A stretch of DNA of 64,000 nt from Moesziomyces globuligerus (lineage: Eukaryota; Basidiomycota; Ustilaginomycetes; Ustilaginales; Ustilaginaceae), in contig JARVLF010000010.1 of assembly GCA_030849465.1 (NCBI GenBank), forward strand, positions 865,465-929,464, written 5' to 3'. Shown here in pieces: positions 1-9,446 of this stretch; the first letter of the stretch is position 1; every line of letters begins with the position of its first letter. The notes under the pieces are model-generated. The model did not search any database and had not been told where the DNA came from. It worked only from the letters and a program-made list of their open reading frames with translations. Both the position numbers and the translations under genes were made by a program.

Positions 1-469
1 CTGTAGCATCGCACTCAATTCCACGCGTTCACAACACACCCAAGCGCGCAGGCTGGCGCTCTCGGCCGCGCATCCAGCAGCGACTTTGCAACGTTGAGGT
101 GGAGGTGGATCGAGCTCTTGGCCGCGGCACTTGCTTGCCGGAGGATGAAGCTGGTTCACGCTGCTTGGGGTCCGGAGGGAGGGTAGGTGGGCGTTCCGAG
201 GGCGATGGTAGTGGTTTGAGCGCGTGTATGTGGCTACCATGCGAGGCCTGCGAGCTCTTCGGCGCTTGGAGGTTGCAAAGATGGAGGGGGAAAAAAGTAT
301 GCCAAAAAGGTGGAGGTTTGGGCCGCGGAAAAGGCGCGGATTTGTCGACGAGTTTTGACGCGAATCGCACTCGCACCGTCCCACCATGCCACCATCCCAC
401 CATCCTGCGAGGTTCGATACGATGGTGTGTGGATGCAGCACGAGCTGATACGGCGCGAGTAGTGGTGCG
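1..469. other. Upstream region of the Zn2Cys6 gene, no gene seen
   Basis: No convincing coding frame was found; open frames here lack recognisable domains. It presumably holds the promoter and 5' leader of the regulator starting at 470. A short C-rich/CACC-repeat stretch near 380-410 is the only visible structure. Confidence 0.5.
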
Positions 470-3067
470 ATGAGCGACTCGGGGCGCGAGGGATCGGTCG
501 CGCGCCGGATGCAGGCGGCGGCGTATCGGTACAACTGCCAGCCGTGCAAGCAGCGCAAGACAAAGTGCGACCGCATCAAGCCGTGCGCCAGCTGCGAGCT
601 CCGCGGCACCCAGCCCCACTGCTACACGGACGATCCCGCAAGCACAGCCACGAGCTCGCCCCAGCCTAGGCCGAAGAAGAGAACGAGGACCACCGTGTCC
701 ACCTCGCCACAATCCCCGCCCACCCAAACAGCTCCGGCAAGCTCGCGCGCCTCGGGGACCTCGAGGGCCTCAGGGTCGGGTCGAGGTTCGGAAGCGGCAG
801 TACGGCAGCATATTGCACTGCTGCGCAGTACGATCGATCGGCTCGAGGCCGAACTTACCTCCGGACCATCGCCACAGCCAAGACGCGAACCGACGACACA
901 GACGAGCGCAGCGGCGCAAGCGAGAGGAGAGAGTTGGGCGAACGATGGCGCGCCGACCGACGCGAGCGTGACGACGAGGCTTCGACTGGTGTGGAGCGAC
1001 GTGGCGCATCTGTTTCCGCCGCAGGACGACGTCGCGCGTATCCTCGGCTACTTTCTGGCCGAGATGACCTACATCATGATCCCCGTGCAGGAGAAGCAGC
1101 TGTGGCGAGCGTGGCAGACACTCATCGACCCCACGCTAACGCCGCACGCTAGCACGCCCGGATCACCGCAGCGCCAAGCCAAGGTAGGGGTGTCGCGGTG
1201 CATGGTGGCGAGTCTGCTGATGTGTCTGGCGTCGACGTCGTTCCTCATCCCACGCGAGCGGGAGGAGCAGCTCGGGTTGGTGAGGCGCATGGCCGAGCAG
1301 CGGGATGGCTGGATCTCTTCGGCGCTGGCGCTGGTGCGCGCCGGAAGCGTACCGTCCCAGGGAGCTGCGCCACCGTGGTCGGATTACGCCGAGGTGGTGC
1401 TCGACACGTCGCTCGACCGGTTCGGATTCGAGACGCTGACGATCCGCATGTTCAACCTGCTCGGGATGAGCGAGGTGGCGTACCAGCTCAACGGCGAGTG
1501 CCTTCGGCGCGCGCTGCGCATCCACCTCTTTGACGCCGACTCGGCCAAGGCCGCCGAGGCGATGAGCTACGACGATGCGCACCTCACGCCGCACGAGGTG
1601 ACGCAGATGCGTCGACGCATCGCCACCACGCTCGTCGTCGCAGAGAGGTGGATGTCGCTCTACATGGGACGCGCGCCGATGATCGACGAGGATGCGGAAG
1701 CGTTGCCGCATCCCGAGCCGGGTCATTGGAGGCAGACCGAGGAGGTGACTGTGGCGCTCTCGCGCTACGTCTCCAAGCTGCGTCTGCTGCCGAATCAGCT
1801 GGCGCGCTTGACCTCGCGGAAGGCGGGTGGGGTGGATTGGCAGACGCAGCGTTTGCGCGACAAGGAGGCTGTGGCGCGCATCCTCGAGCTCGACAATGGC
1901 ATCTGTACGCTCTACGACCTCGATTCGCCGCTCGCGTGCTTCGAGCATCGCTCCTGCTCGCACATCCTCGCCGAGCTGCCGCTGCTGCTCGAGAGCGGCG
2001 CGCACGAGGGCATGGCTGCGGCCGAGCTCAACCGACGCTACCGCGAGTTTGCAGGGGCGTTGGTGATGGCGTCTTCGTGGCTCTCGTTGCGGTGTTTGGT
2101 TACGAGCAACCTCATGTTCCTCCCCTGGGTGGGCGAGGCCGAGCTGCGCTACCGAGCGCTCAACCTGGCGCGCAGGCTGTTGGAGCTGTTGCCGAGCATC
2201 TGGATGATGGCGAGCAATCCGAGCGTGCCGTTCAGCTCGTCGTGGATCTCGCGCCACGTCTTCCTCGCCTGCACCGTCCTCGCCGTACCCATCCTCGATC
2301 AGACGCACTCGGCGTGCTCCGACTCGGGCGATGAGGCGGGTGGGGATTTTGCGCCGTCGAGGCTACAGCGTACGCAGGTGTTTGCGAGGCTCTCGGCATC
2401 GGCGTCGCGCGTGCTCGAACCGGCCAGTTCGGCGAAGACGGTGGGGGTGGTGTGGGGGAGTGTGGATCTGGACTGGTTCAGCCGCAAGTTGGTCGAGATC
2501 GCAGAGCTGTTTGGCCGGCTGGCCGCGCGCGGGGATCAGGCGGCGGCGATCAATACGAGGTTGATCGGAGCGCTGCTCAACTCGCGAGCAGAGCTGCGCG
2601 ATCGCGTCTGGAGTAAGCTCGGCCCTCGACGTCGTGCCGACGAGACGCAAGACGAGGCGCCAGTAGCAACCATCGGTTCGCAGCGCGAGATCACCAGCTT
2701 CGTCATGGCTCCCGCCCCCACGGCCGCTCCAAGCAGACCAATGTCCCATGCTCAGCAAGCGCAGCAAGCGCAGCAAGCGCAGCAAGTCCAATCGGCAGGA
2801 TCGAGGCGCGAGGAGGTGGGCGCTTCGTTGTACGATCTGGCTAATGCGGTCGAGACGCATACCGCCACCCCACCCCGTGCTGCTGCGCAGGCGAACGCTC
2901 AACCCTCGTTTCAACTCGACTACCCCAGCTCGACACACGCACAGCTCGACGCATCGCAGGCGCAGCGTGAACCGCTCCTGCCCAATCCAGACGCGCTCGC
3001 CTCCGTGCCCTTCCTAGACCCCTCGGACTGGCTCGCCATCCTCGACGGCGTCGAAATCCCCCTCTAA
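470..3067 (+). CDS. Zn(II)2Cys6 fungal transcription factor
   Basis: An 865-residue single-exon protein. Near the N-terminus it has a complete binuclear zinc cluster with cysteines at residues 23, 26, 33, 39, 42 and 51 (C-x2-C-x6-C-x5-C-x2-C-x8-C), which is the DNA-binding fold of Gal4-type nuclear regulators. A low-complexity Ser/Thr/Pro linker (about residues 58-110) and a short coiled stretch follow. Residues about 165-600 resemble the fungal-specific middle homology region. The C-terminal part is disordered and includes an Ala-Gln-Gln repeat near residue 765. The start is the first ATG that retains the zinc cluster. It converges on the V-ATPase gene, with 182 bp between the stop codons. 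Its targets cannot be inferred. Class assignment is secure, function is unknown. Confidence 0.92.
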   Translation: MSDSGREGSVARRMQAAAYRYNCQPCKQRKTKCDRIKPCASCELRGTQPHCYTDDPASTATSSPQPRPKKRTRTTVSTSPQSPPTQTAPASSRASGTSRASGSGRGSEAAVRQHIALLRSTIDRLEAELTSGPSPQPRREPTTQTSAAAQARGESWANDGAPTDASVTTRLRLVWSDVAHLFPPQDDVARILGYFLAEMTYIMIPVQEKQLWRAWQTLIDPTLTPHASTPGSPQRQAKVGVSRCMVASLLMCLASTSFLIPREREEQLGLVRRMAEQRDGWISSALALVRAGSVPSQGAAPPWSDYAEVVLDTSLDRFGFETLTIRMFNLLGMSEVAYQLNGECLRRALRIHLFDADSAKAAEAMSYDDAHLTPHEVTQMRRRIATTLVVAERWMSLYMGRAPMIDEDAEALPHPEPGHWRQTEEVTVALSRYVSKLRLLPNQLARLTSRKAGGVDWQTQRLRDKEAVARILELDNGICTLYDLDSPLACFEHRSCSHILAELPLLLESGAHEGMAAAELNRRYREFAGALVMASSWLSLRCLVTSNLMFLPWVGEAELRYRALNLARRLLELLPSIWMMASNPSVPFSSSWISRHVFLACTVLAVPILDQTHSACSDSGDEAGGDFAPSRLQRTQVFARLSASASRVLEPASSAKTVGVVWGSVDLDWFSRKLVEIAELFGRLAARGDQAAAINTRLIGALLNSRAELRDRVWSKLGPRRRADETQDEAPVATIGSQREITSFVMAPAPTAAPSRPMSHAQQAQQAQQAQQVQSAGSRREEVGASLYDLANAVETHTATPPRAAAQANAQPSFQLDYPSSTHAQLDASQAQREPLLPNPDALASVPFLDPSDWLAILDGVEIPL
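2752..2787 (+). repeat. 9-bp coding minisatellite (Ala-Gln-Gln)
   Basis: About four copies of the unit GCAGCAAGC lie in frame inside the Zn2Cys6 gene and encode an Ala-Gln-Gln run. A near-identical unit (GCAGCAGGC) recurs 1.7 kb away at 4460-4510. Confidence 0.85.
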
Positions 3068-3249
3068 ACCCCTGCCCTTTCTTCTCGACTGCGCGGGCGC
3101 CGGCGGTGGTGGTTGTACGCGTGCGCACAATCATGTGGAAAGCAAACGGGCATGGCGCACCTGGAATGAAAAACCCAAATCTGTCACGCTGCCTCACGAA
3201 TCGTCGTGTGAGATTCGGTGCGATTACAAAGACGAGAAGAGCGGGGGAT

Positions 3250-4326
3250 CTAGAGCGGGGGGATGAAGTCTGCGATGCGATCGCGGGCGTTCTGGGCGAT
3301 GCACTCTGCGATCCAGGTGATGGAGCGGATCTCCTGCTCCTTGAGCTTGAGCCAGGCGTAGAAGACGCCGAACTGGAACTGGGTGATGGTGAGGATGCGG
3401 TTGAGCTGCACCTCGAGCTTGAACATCTTGTCCTCGAGCATGTCTGCGCTCGCCTCGCCGCCACTGCCGCCCGCACCTCCGGTGCTGCTGGAGGAAGAGT
3501 CGAAGAAGGTGCGGTATTCCGGAATGGCATCGCAGACGGCCTTGACCTGATCCAGATCGTCGGCCTTGGCGAGCAGGTTGTTTCCTGCGGGGAAGAGTTT
3601 TCCGATCTGAGGAAAGAGACGCGCTCGGTCCTCTTTGGAGAGCGAGGTGCCAAACGAGTTGATGGTGATGTTGAGCGTACGACGATCGGCCTCGAACGCC
3701 AAGAGCTCGGTCATGGTCTGTGCGGTGGTGCCGCCGAGCGAGCCGCAGAAGGCGTAAAAGTCTTCGAGGTAGGCCTTGTAGAGGGTGTTTCGGATGATCT
3801 CGATGTTGAGGTCGTCGAGGTCGGTGGCCGAGATGCAGTCGCGAAAGTAGGGTGCGAGCGGGGTCTCGACGAGCACCGAGTTGTAGAGCTCCTCGACGGT
3901 CGAGGCTACGCAGAGCGCGGGCATGGTGTCAAAGACGCCGAGGGGATGGCATCGTTCGAGGAGTTCGTGCGTATCGCGTTCGTGGAGCGTGCCGGTGATG
4001 AGGAGGATGACATTGTCGATCATGTAGGCGTAGGTCATGTAGTCGAGGAAGCGCGAGAGCGGCTGCGTGGCGTTGGTGCGCAGATACTCGAACTCGGCGA
4101 CGAGCTTGCGGGTTGCCTTTTCTGCGATGGTCGAGGTGGAGATGGGGCTGGGTTCGTTCTGGAGAAAGTTGCCATAGTCGGTGGCCTGGAGCTGCATCTT
4201 GAAGTCGTCGAGCGTCTCGCACTGGGTGAGCGACTGGTAGTGGTTCGCACCGAGCAACGAGGTACGGTAGCCGCGCACCACGCCTTCGAGGAAGCCGTGG
4301 TCGACGTTGAACGAGATCATCTCCAT
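3250..4326 (-). CDS. VMA6: V-type ATPase V0 subunit d
   Basis: A 358-residue protein, close to the usual ~345-350 for subunit d, which couples the V1 central stalk to the V0 proteolipid ring of the vacuolar proton pump. Family features are visible from the first residues: [16 protein letters not shown], then an LTQC motif and the TDYGNFL segment, with conserved aromatic and acidic blocks to the C-terminus. The start chosen is the ATG giving a MEMISFN start, which aligns with the family N-terminus; the frame stays open upstream but encodes only low-complexity sequence there. A Ser/Gly-rich insert near residue 285 is the main departure from homologues. It is transcribed in the same direction as, and downstream of, the aminotransferase gene. 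Confidence 0.95.
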   Translation of the reverse strand: MEMISFNVDHGFLEGVVRGYRTSLLGANHYQSLTQCETLDDFKMQLQATDYGNFLQNEPSPISTSTIAEKATRKLVAEFEYLRTNATQPLSRFLDYMTYAYMIDNVILLITGTLHERDTHELLERCHPLGVFDTMPALCVASTVEELYNSVLVETPLAPYFRDCISATDLDDLNIEIIRNTLYKAYLEDFYAFCGSLGGTTAQTMTELLAFEADRRTLNITINSFGTSLSKEDRARLFPQIGKLFPAGNNLLAKADDLDQVKAVCDAIPEYRTFFDSSSSSTGGAGGSGGEASADMLEDKMFKLEVQLNRILTITQFQFGVFYAWLKLKEQEIRSITWIAECIAQNARDRIADFIPPL

Positions 4327-4459
4327 GCTGGGCGATCGGTCGAGAGGGATGGAGGAGAGGGATGCGGATGAGATGATGGCGGTGGCCAAGTGGTCGGGGT
4401 GCTTCCGACGAGCTTGCTCAGCTGCGCGGCGCATCCGAAAGGTGTCAGACGTTGGCCCA

Positions 4460-4510
4460 GGCGCAGCAGTCGCAGCAGGCGCAGCAGGCGCAGCAGGCGC
4501 AGCAGGCGCG
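4460..4510. repeat. GCAGCAGGC minisatellite in the VMA6 upstream region
   Basis: About five tandem copies of a 9-bp CAG-rich unit, 130-185 bp upstream of the VMA6 start. The rest of the 4327-4709 gap shows no gene and presumably holds the VMA6 promoter and the aminotransferase 3' end. Confidence 0.8.
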
Positions 4511-4709
4511 GCACTCTCGACCCTCGCGCTCAGTGAGGCAACAGGCCACCAACCCCCCAGACGCAGGGGCATTTCCACTCGATAATCACAATCACAGTCC
4601 CACCTCTGCCCTCGGCCATCACGTGTCTGCCCATCACATTCAAAGTCTAACACAACCGAATCGAATTCACGCTCTGTTAGATAAATAGCAGCGCCATGCC
4701 ACTCTGACT

Positions 4710-6052
4710 CTAGTCCAGGTTGGCGTCCTCGGCGACGATGCCCTCGGCAGGCCAGAGCCAGCCAAACTTGTCCTCCTGGTCGCCGCACTGGTACGAGGTG
4801 ACTGTCGGTGCAAGAGAGGTAGAGGTCAGTGACAAAGCTCTCGCGACCGCTCTTTCGCAGCGCTCGGCAGCACTTACGCTCGTCGAAGAGCCTCTGCGAG
4901 CAGGCGCCGGCCGACTTGCCGTCGCCAAAGTCGATGCGCAGCACCTTGTTCTCCTTGGGGAAGCTGAACTTGGGTCCTTCGGCCGAGAGCTTCTCGTGCA
5001 GCAGCTGCGGCTTGTGCGAGTTGTACGACACGGAGCGCACCGGCGTAATGCCCTGTCACGACCACAAACAATAATCGGTAAGCAGAGACGCTACTACGAG
5101 AAGAAGAGGGCGTGGCGAGGCGACGTACAGCGGCGGTACCAGCGGCCATGAATTCGGCAAACTTGCCCTGCTTGAGCTCGTCAAAGGCCACCTGGCGCAG
5201 GTCGACGCTCCAGCCGCAGAGCTTCTCGGCGATCTCGACCACGCTGAGCTTGGTCACCGAGCGCAGGATCGAGGTGCTGTCGGGCACGACGAGCGTGGTG
5301 GCGTCACCTTCCTGCTGCACCGCGAGCGCGTTCGAGGTGGAGAATTCGTCGACGTACGTGTGCGTCGCCGCGTCGAGGTGGAGCGTGATCGGGTAGCCCT
5401 GCTTCTTTGCCTCGGCCGTGGGGCCAAAGACGGGTGCATAGTTGCCGCCGAGCTTGGTGTGACCGGTGCCCATGGGAGCGGCGCGGTCGAAAGTGTCGAG
5501 CACAAACCCATCCACGGCGGGGATCTCGGCGCCGCTGCCGTACAGCGAGCCGACGGGCGTGACCCAGACGACAAACGTAAACTCGTCCGGGCTGTTGAGG
5601 ATGAGGCGCGGACCCGTGGCGAGCAGAAGCGGACGGATGTAGAGCGCGCCTCCCGAGGCGTTCTTCTGGTACGGAGGCACGTACTCGAGGTTCATGGCCA
5701 CGGCCACCTTGACCGCCTCGAGGAAGAGCTCCTCGGGCAGCTCGGGCATCGAGGCCATGCGCGCCGAGAGGTTCATGCGTCGCCAGTTCTCGTGCGGCCG
5801 GAAGATGCGCACCGAGCCCGTCGCAGAGCGAAACGCCTTGATGCCCTCAAACGCCTGCTGCCCGTAGTTGAGGCACGGCGCCGCAGCGTGCACCGAGAGG
5901 TGGCTCTCCTTCTGCCTCTCGATGGCGCCCCAGCGACCGTCCTTCCAGGTGATGCGCACGAGGCCGTTGACATCGCGCTCCTTGAAGCCGAGGTTGGCCC
6001 AGTCCACAGACTGCGAGGGCGCAGTGGCGATGCGACCGTTGCTCGAAGACAT
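4710..6052 (-). CDS. Branched-chain-amino-acid aminotransferase (three exons)
   Basis: A class IV PLP aminotransferase that interconverts Leu, Ile or Val with their 2-oxo acids. Exons (minus strand) are 6052-5129, 5052-4878 and 4801-4710, totalling 396 residues. Introns are 76 nt (GTACGT...CAG) and 76 nt (GTAAGT...CAG); both joins preserve frame. The PLP lysine is K200 in the motif [10 protein letters not shown], close to K202 of human BCATm. The [14 protein letters not shown] segment spans the first junction and matches the family's GTA cofactor loop. The start at 6052 gives a cytosolic-type protein. A further in-frame ATG at 6145 would add 31 basic residues that could be a mitochondrial presequence. 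It is divergent from the gene at 6422. Confidence 0.93.
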
Positions 6053-6421
6053 GATTAGCGTGATGATGGGTGGAAGTGATGGAGGATGCCGACGGTGACT
6101 CTGCAATGCGAATGACTCTGCATTGCGAATGACTCGGACGTGCATCAAAACGCGGCCATTTTCGCCGCCTCTTCGGCCTTTCAGCGAGCCGGCCTTTTTC
6201 AAACAGCGTGTTACACTTCTGCAGGCCTAACAAACTCACACGGACGACGCTCAGGCCATTCCGACTTTGTTTGTCCCACCTAAACCTTCGGCCCTCCATC
6301 CTCGACACCACCACCACATCTTTGGCAAGAGAAAGCAGCAGGAGCAGCAGCAGCACGAGCAGCGGCAGCACGAGCAGCGGCACGACATAGCCGCTGTGTC
6401 TGCTAAACAGCCTTGCTCCGC
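6053..6421. promoter_or_regulatory. Divergent intergenic region, BCAT and Trs65-like gene
   Basis: A 369-bp shared upstream region. It contains two near-identical copies of a GCGAATGACTC block near 6107-6136 and a CAG/CAC-rich stretch (6330-6390) just before the plus-strand gene. No canonical TATA box was seen. Confidence 0.5.
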
Positions 6422-9226
6422 ATGGCTTCACCTGCGCAGGCACTCGCCGACCTCTTCAGCAAGGCTCGGCTCTCCCTCTCCACGCCCGCCTCGCCCGTCG
6501 CCGCACGATCCGTCGTCTACTTTGACGAGATCCTCGACGTCCACATCGTCCTCTCCCTACCATCGCATCCGCTTCTCGCACCAGCACGCTCCGAACACGG
6601 CGCGGTATCGACATCGTACGAGCTGCCACTCGCTTCGTTACCTTCCCAGGCGCGGCTGACCAGCGATGGCGTGCCACCGTACCTCGCTGCTCTGCTCGCG
6701 TGTCTTCACGTCAACCTCGCTACCGACTACGTCGCCGATGCAGCAGCCGAATCCGCGGCTGCGTCCAAGTCGACCAATCCCTACGAGCCGCTCGCGACGG
6801 TGCAGCTCGGCTTCGAGCATCTCCAGCTTCTCCCTTCACACGCCGCCCAGACGGTACCCGGCCAGCCTGCACACGCGGCGGTGCGCGCATTCTCAAACTC
6901 TTGGGCTGGAAACCAACCGCCGAAACCACATCGCACACTTCGAGATGCGCCGTCGTCGTCGTCGTCTTCAAGCGCCGCTTCTTCGTCGCACCGAGCGAAT
7001 CTCAGTTGCGACGCGAGCGGATGGAGGGTCCAGTGGCACTGCCGGGTGCCAGTCAACTTTATCGCCACGCCGTTTGCGCCGCTGCTCGCGCTGACGGCTG
7101 CGCTCACGCTACGGCTCGATCCGGCGCTGCTCGATCACCATCTCTCCAGCCCGGCCTCGCGTGCGTTTGTTCGGTCCGGATTCGCGCACTCGCTATTGGC
7201 TCCGCTGCACGAGGGCCCCGTCTATCCGGACGAATCGCCGCTCCAGAGCCAGGCTCGCGCCACCGCTTCCGCGGCACTCGGACTCGATGGGCCAAGCGGA
7301 CTCGGCTCGTTCCTAGCCCATCTGCCAAAGGAGGTCGTGGGCGGCAACACTTCGGTCGTCACACCCAGATCGGGAGCCCTCGCCCTCGCGGCCATCCACA
7401 GGCGTAGGAACGAGGCGCTCTCGCCAATCGCCGCCGAGCCGAATCAACCCGCTTCCATGGCGGGAGAGAGGAGTGATAGCAACGGCGACCTCGCTGCACT
7501 CGGAGCCAAGACCCAGCATGGCTCGACCCCGGCTTCGCAGGCTGCGGGGGAGGCTCGGCCGGTGCGGGAGGACGGCGGGCCGAGTGGGCTGCACATCTAC
7601 AAGCGGAGCACGCGCGCCGTCTTGCCCTTAAAAACGGGGCTGAATGTGCGCATGCGGACGCTGCTCACGCCGCACGATCCGCAGCTCGGACGGCAGGCGG
7701 GCTCGCGCGAGGCGCCCATCGAGCTCCAGACGCGCCAGCTGGTGCTCTGCGTCGAGCTCGAGAACCCGCTCGAGTCGCCGTGCGACTTTGTCGTGCACCA
7801 GCTCGTCGTCCGGCTCGAGCAGACGCCGGGGCAGGCGAACGATGCGTTGCAGGTCGAGGCGAGGCCCTTGCATCCGTTGGCCACGACGCTGCCCATCCAA
7901 CTCACCCCGGGCAGCCAGCACAACCTGCTCTTTTACGTCTCGGTCGATCCGCACACGCGCGGCCAGATGGGAGTGAGCACCGTCGGTGCAACGAGGAACG
8001 TCAACATCACCATCAGCGGCAGACCAGCTGGCGGCGAGGGCGAGGCCGAGTTCGACTCGCAGTGGAACTGTACGTTGGAACTAGGCGCCGTGCTCGCCGA
8101 TGCGGTCAAGAAGGCCAGCATTGCGAATGCGGGTAGGCCGGCGAGGGTCGAGCGACCGCTGCAGGCGAGGGTGGCAGGCAATGCGCAGTACTCGGCTTCG
8201 GCGCTGCGTGCGAGTCGCCTCGGCCATGCGTCCGTGCAGATGGCCGCACCCCTGCAGTCTACAGGGAGCAATGCGGTGGAAGATCTGAGGACGCCAAGAC
8301 CGGGTCAGCTAGGTATGGGCTTTCCGCCGCAGCGCGCGTTTGCGCATCGGCATCTTTCCACCGCCTCGAACCCACCGTCTGTGCAGGAGGCGGCGCAAGC
8401 GAGCCAGCGACATGCGCTGCATGCAGGAGGGTTCCTCGAGGCTGCGAAAGCGCGGGCTGCCAAACGGCTTTCGCGACCGCCAGTCGAGGCAGGTCGGCAC
8501 GAGGCCGTCGCTGCGCTCGTGCGGCCGTGGACGGCGAGCTCGTCCGGGTCGGGCGAGGCGTCGCAGGGGCTGGTGGTGCTGTCGTCGATCCGACGTCGGT
8601 CGCAGGGCGAGACGAGCGCGTCGCACGTCTCGTACCACTCGAGTCTCGGCCAGGATGGCATTGCGAGGCCGAGCGTCTCGACAGGTGCCAAGGAGCTGCA
8701 TCCGCAGACTGGCGCCCATCCGTCGCGCATCGAGTCGAGAGGGCTGCAGTTCCAGTCGGGCGAAGTGGTCGTGCTTGACCTCTCGATGCTCCTCACCGCT
8801 CCGCTGGCCGTCGACAGCGCGACGGGCATAGCTGACATCAGTCTGGACTGGATGCCGCCGCCCACGCTGAGTGTCGAGGAGAGTAGGCCGCAGCGCGAGT
8901 CGATCGATGCGGCTGGCGTGCCCAGGCTGAGGCTGATGGACGCCGAGTCGGCGCGTACCAAAAGCGCGCTGATCGGCGCAAGAGCAGAGAGCATCAACGG
9001 CCTCGTGCCCCTGCACGACCATCTCGTCCTCCCAGACACCGTACGCCCAGGTCAGACCGCAAGCGTCTCGCTCAGCCTCAGCTGCCTCGCGCCCGGATAC
9101 CACGTGCTCCCCCCGCTCAAGCTCAGCTTCGACCTCGCCGCACCCGGCGAGCCAGCCCCGCTCCGCCACGTCGTGCTTCTCGACGGATTGGGCAGCGTTC
9201 ACATCACCCCACCCGCCGTGCTCTAG
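6422..9226 (+). CDS. Candidate TRAPP-II trafficking subunit Trs65-like protein
   Basis: A 934-residue single-exon protein. The start is the ATG of MASPAQAL; upstream in-frame sequence has only non-ATG starts. An N-terminal part about 300 residues long and rich in beta-strand patterns is followed by a disordered Ser/Gly linker. A block near residues 395-560 contains an LPLKTGLNVRMRTLLT segment and alternating hydrophobic strands. After another disordered region, a C-terminal beta-rich segment runs CLAPGYHVLPPLKLSFD. This order (N-terminal domain, 'GLN-R-R' block, C-terminal 'L-PG-H' immunoglobulin-like block) resembles fungal Trs65, a non-essential subunit of the TRAPP-II exchange factor at the late Golgi. 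The family call rests on pattern memory only; another beta-sandwich adaptor is possible. Confidence 0.5.
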   Translation: MASPAQALADLFSKARLSLSTPASPVAARSVVYFDEILDVHIVLSLPSHPLLAPARSEHGAVSTSYELPLASLPSQARLTSDGVPPYLAALLACLHVNLATDYVADAAAESAAASKSTNPYEPLATVQLGFEHLQLLPSHAAQTVPGQPAHAAVRAFSNSWAGNQPPKPHRTLRDAPSSSSSSSAASSSHRANLSCDASGWRVQWHCRVPVNFIATPFAPLLALTAALTLRLDPALLDHHLSSPASRAFVRSGFAHSLLAPLHEGPVYPDESPLQSQARATASAALGLDGPSGLGSFLAHLPKEVVGGNTSVVTPRSGALALAAIHRRRNEALSPIAAEPNQPASMAGERSDSNGDLAALGAKTQHGSTPASQAAGEARPVREDGGPSGLHIYKRSTRAVLPLKTGLNVRMRTLLTPHDPQLGRQAGSREAPIELQTRQLVLCVELENPLESPCDFVVHQLVVRLEQTPGQANDALQVEARPLHPLATTLPIQLTPGSQHNLLFYVSVDPHTRGQMGVSTVGATRNVNITISGRPAGGEGEAEFDSQWNCTLELGAVLADAVKKASIANAGRPARVERPLQARVAGNAQYSASALRASRLGHASVQMAAPLQSTGSNAVEDLRTPRPGQLGMGFPPQRAFAHRHLSTASNPPSVQEAAQASQRHALHAGGFLEAAKARAAKRLSRPPVEAGRHEAVAALVRPWTASSSGSGEASQGLVVLSSIRRRSQGETSASHVSYHSSLGQDGIARPSVSTGAKELHPQTGAHPSRIESRGLQFQSGEVVVLDLSMLLTAPLAVDSATGIADISLDWMPPPTLSVEESRPQRESIDAAGVPRLRLMDAESARTKSALIGARAESINGLVPLHDHLVLPDTVRPGQTASVSLSLSCLAPGYHVLPPLKLSFDLAAPGEPAPLRHVVLLDGLGSVHITPPAVL

Positions 9227-9446
9227 CTCCTCACCCGCTCACGCTGCCAGTCCGTCATCGAAAACTTCATGCCCCAAGTCTGCGTGATCGCCTGCATGGC
9301 TTCCCTTGGCGACAAACACACGAGCTCAGTGTCGTGTTCTGTGAGACAAGTCCGAGCGACATTGCACGGACGAAATGCTTGCGATTGCGATCAAGAAGGA
9401 AAGGGACAAAAACCGAAAGAAATGTGCCGAGCTTTTCGTCACACGG

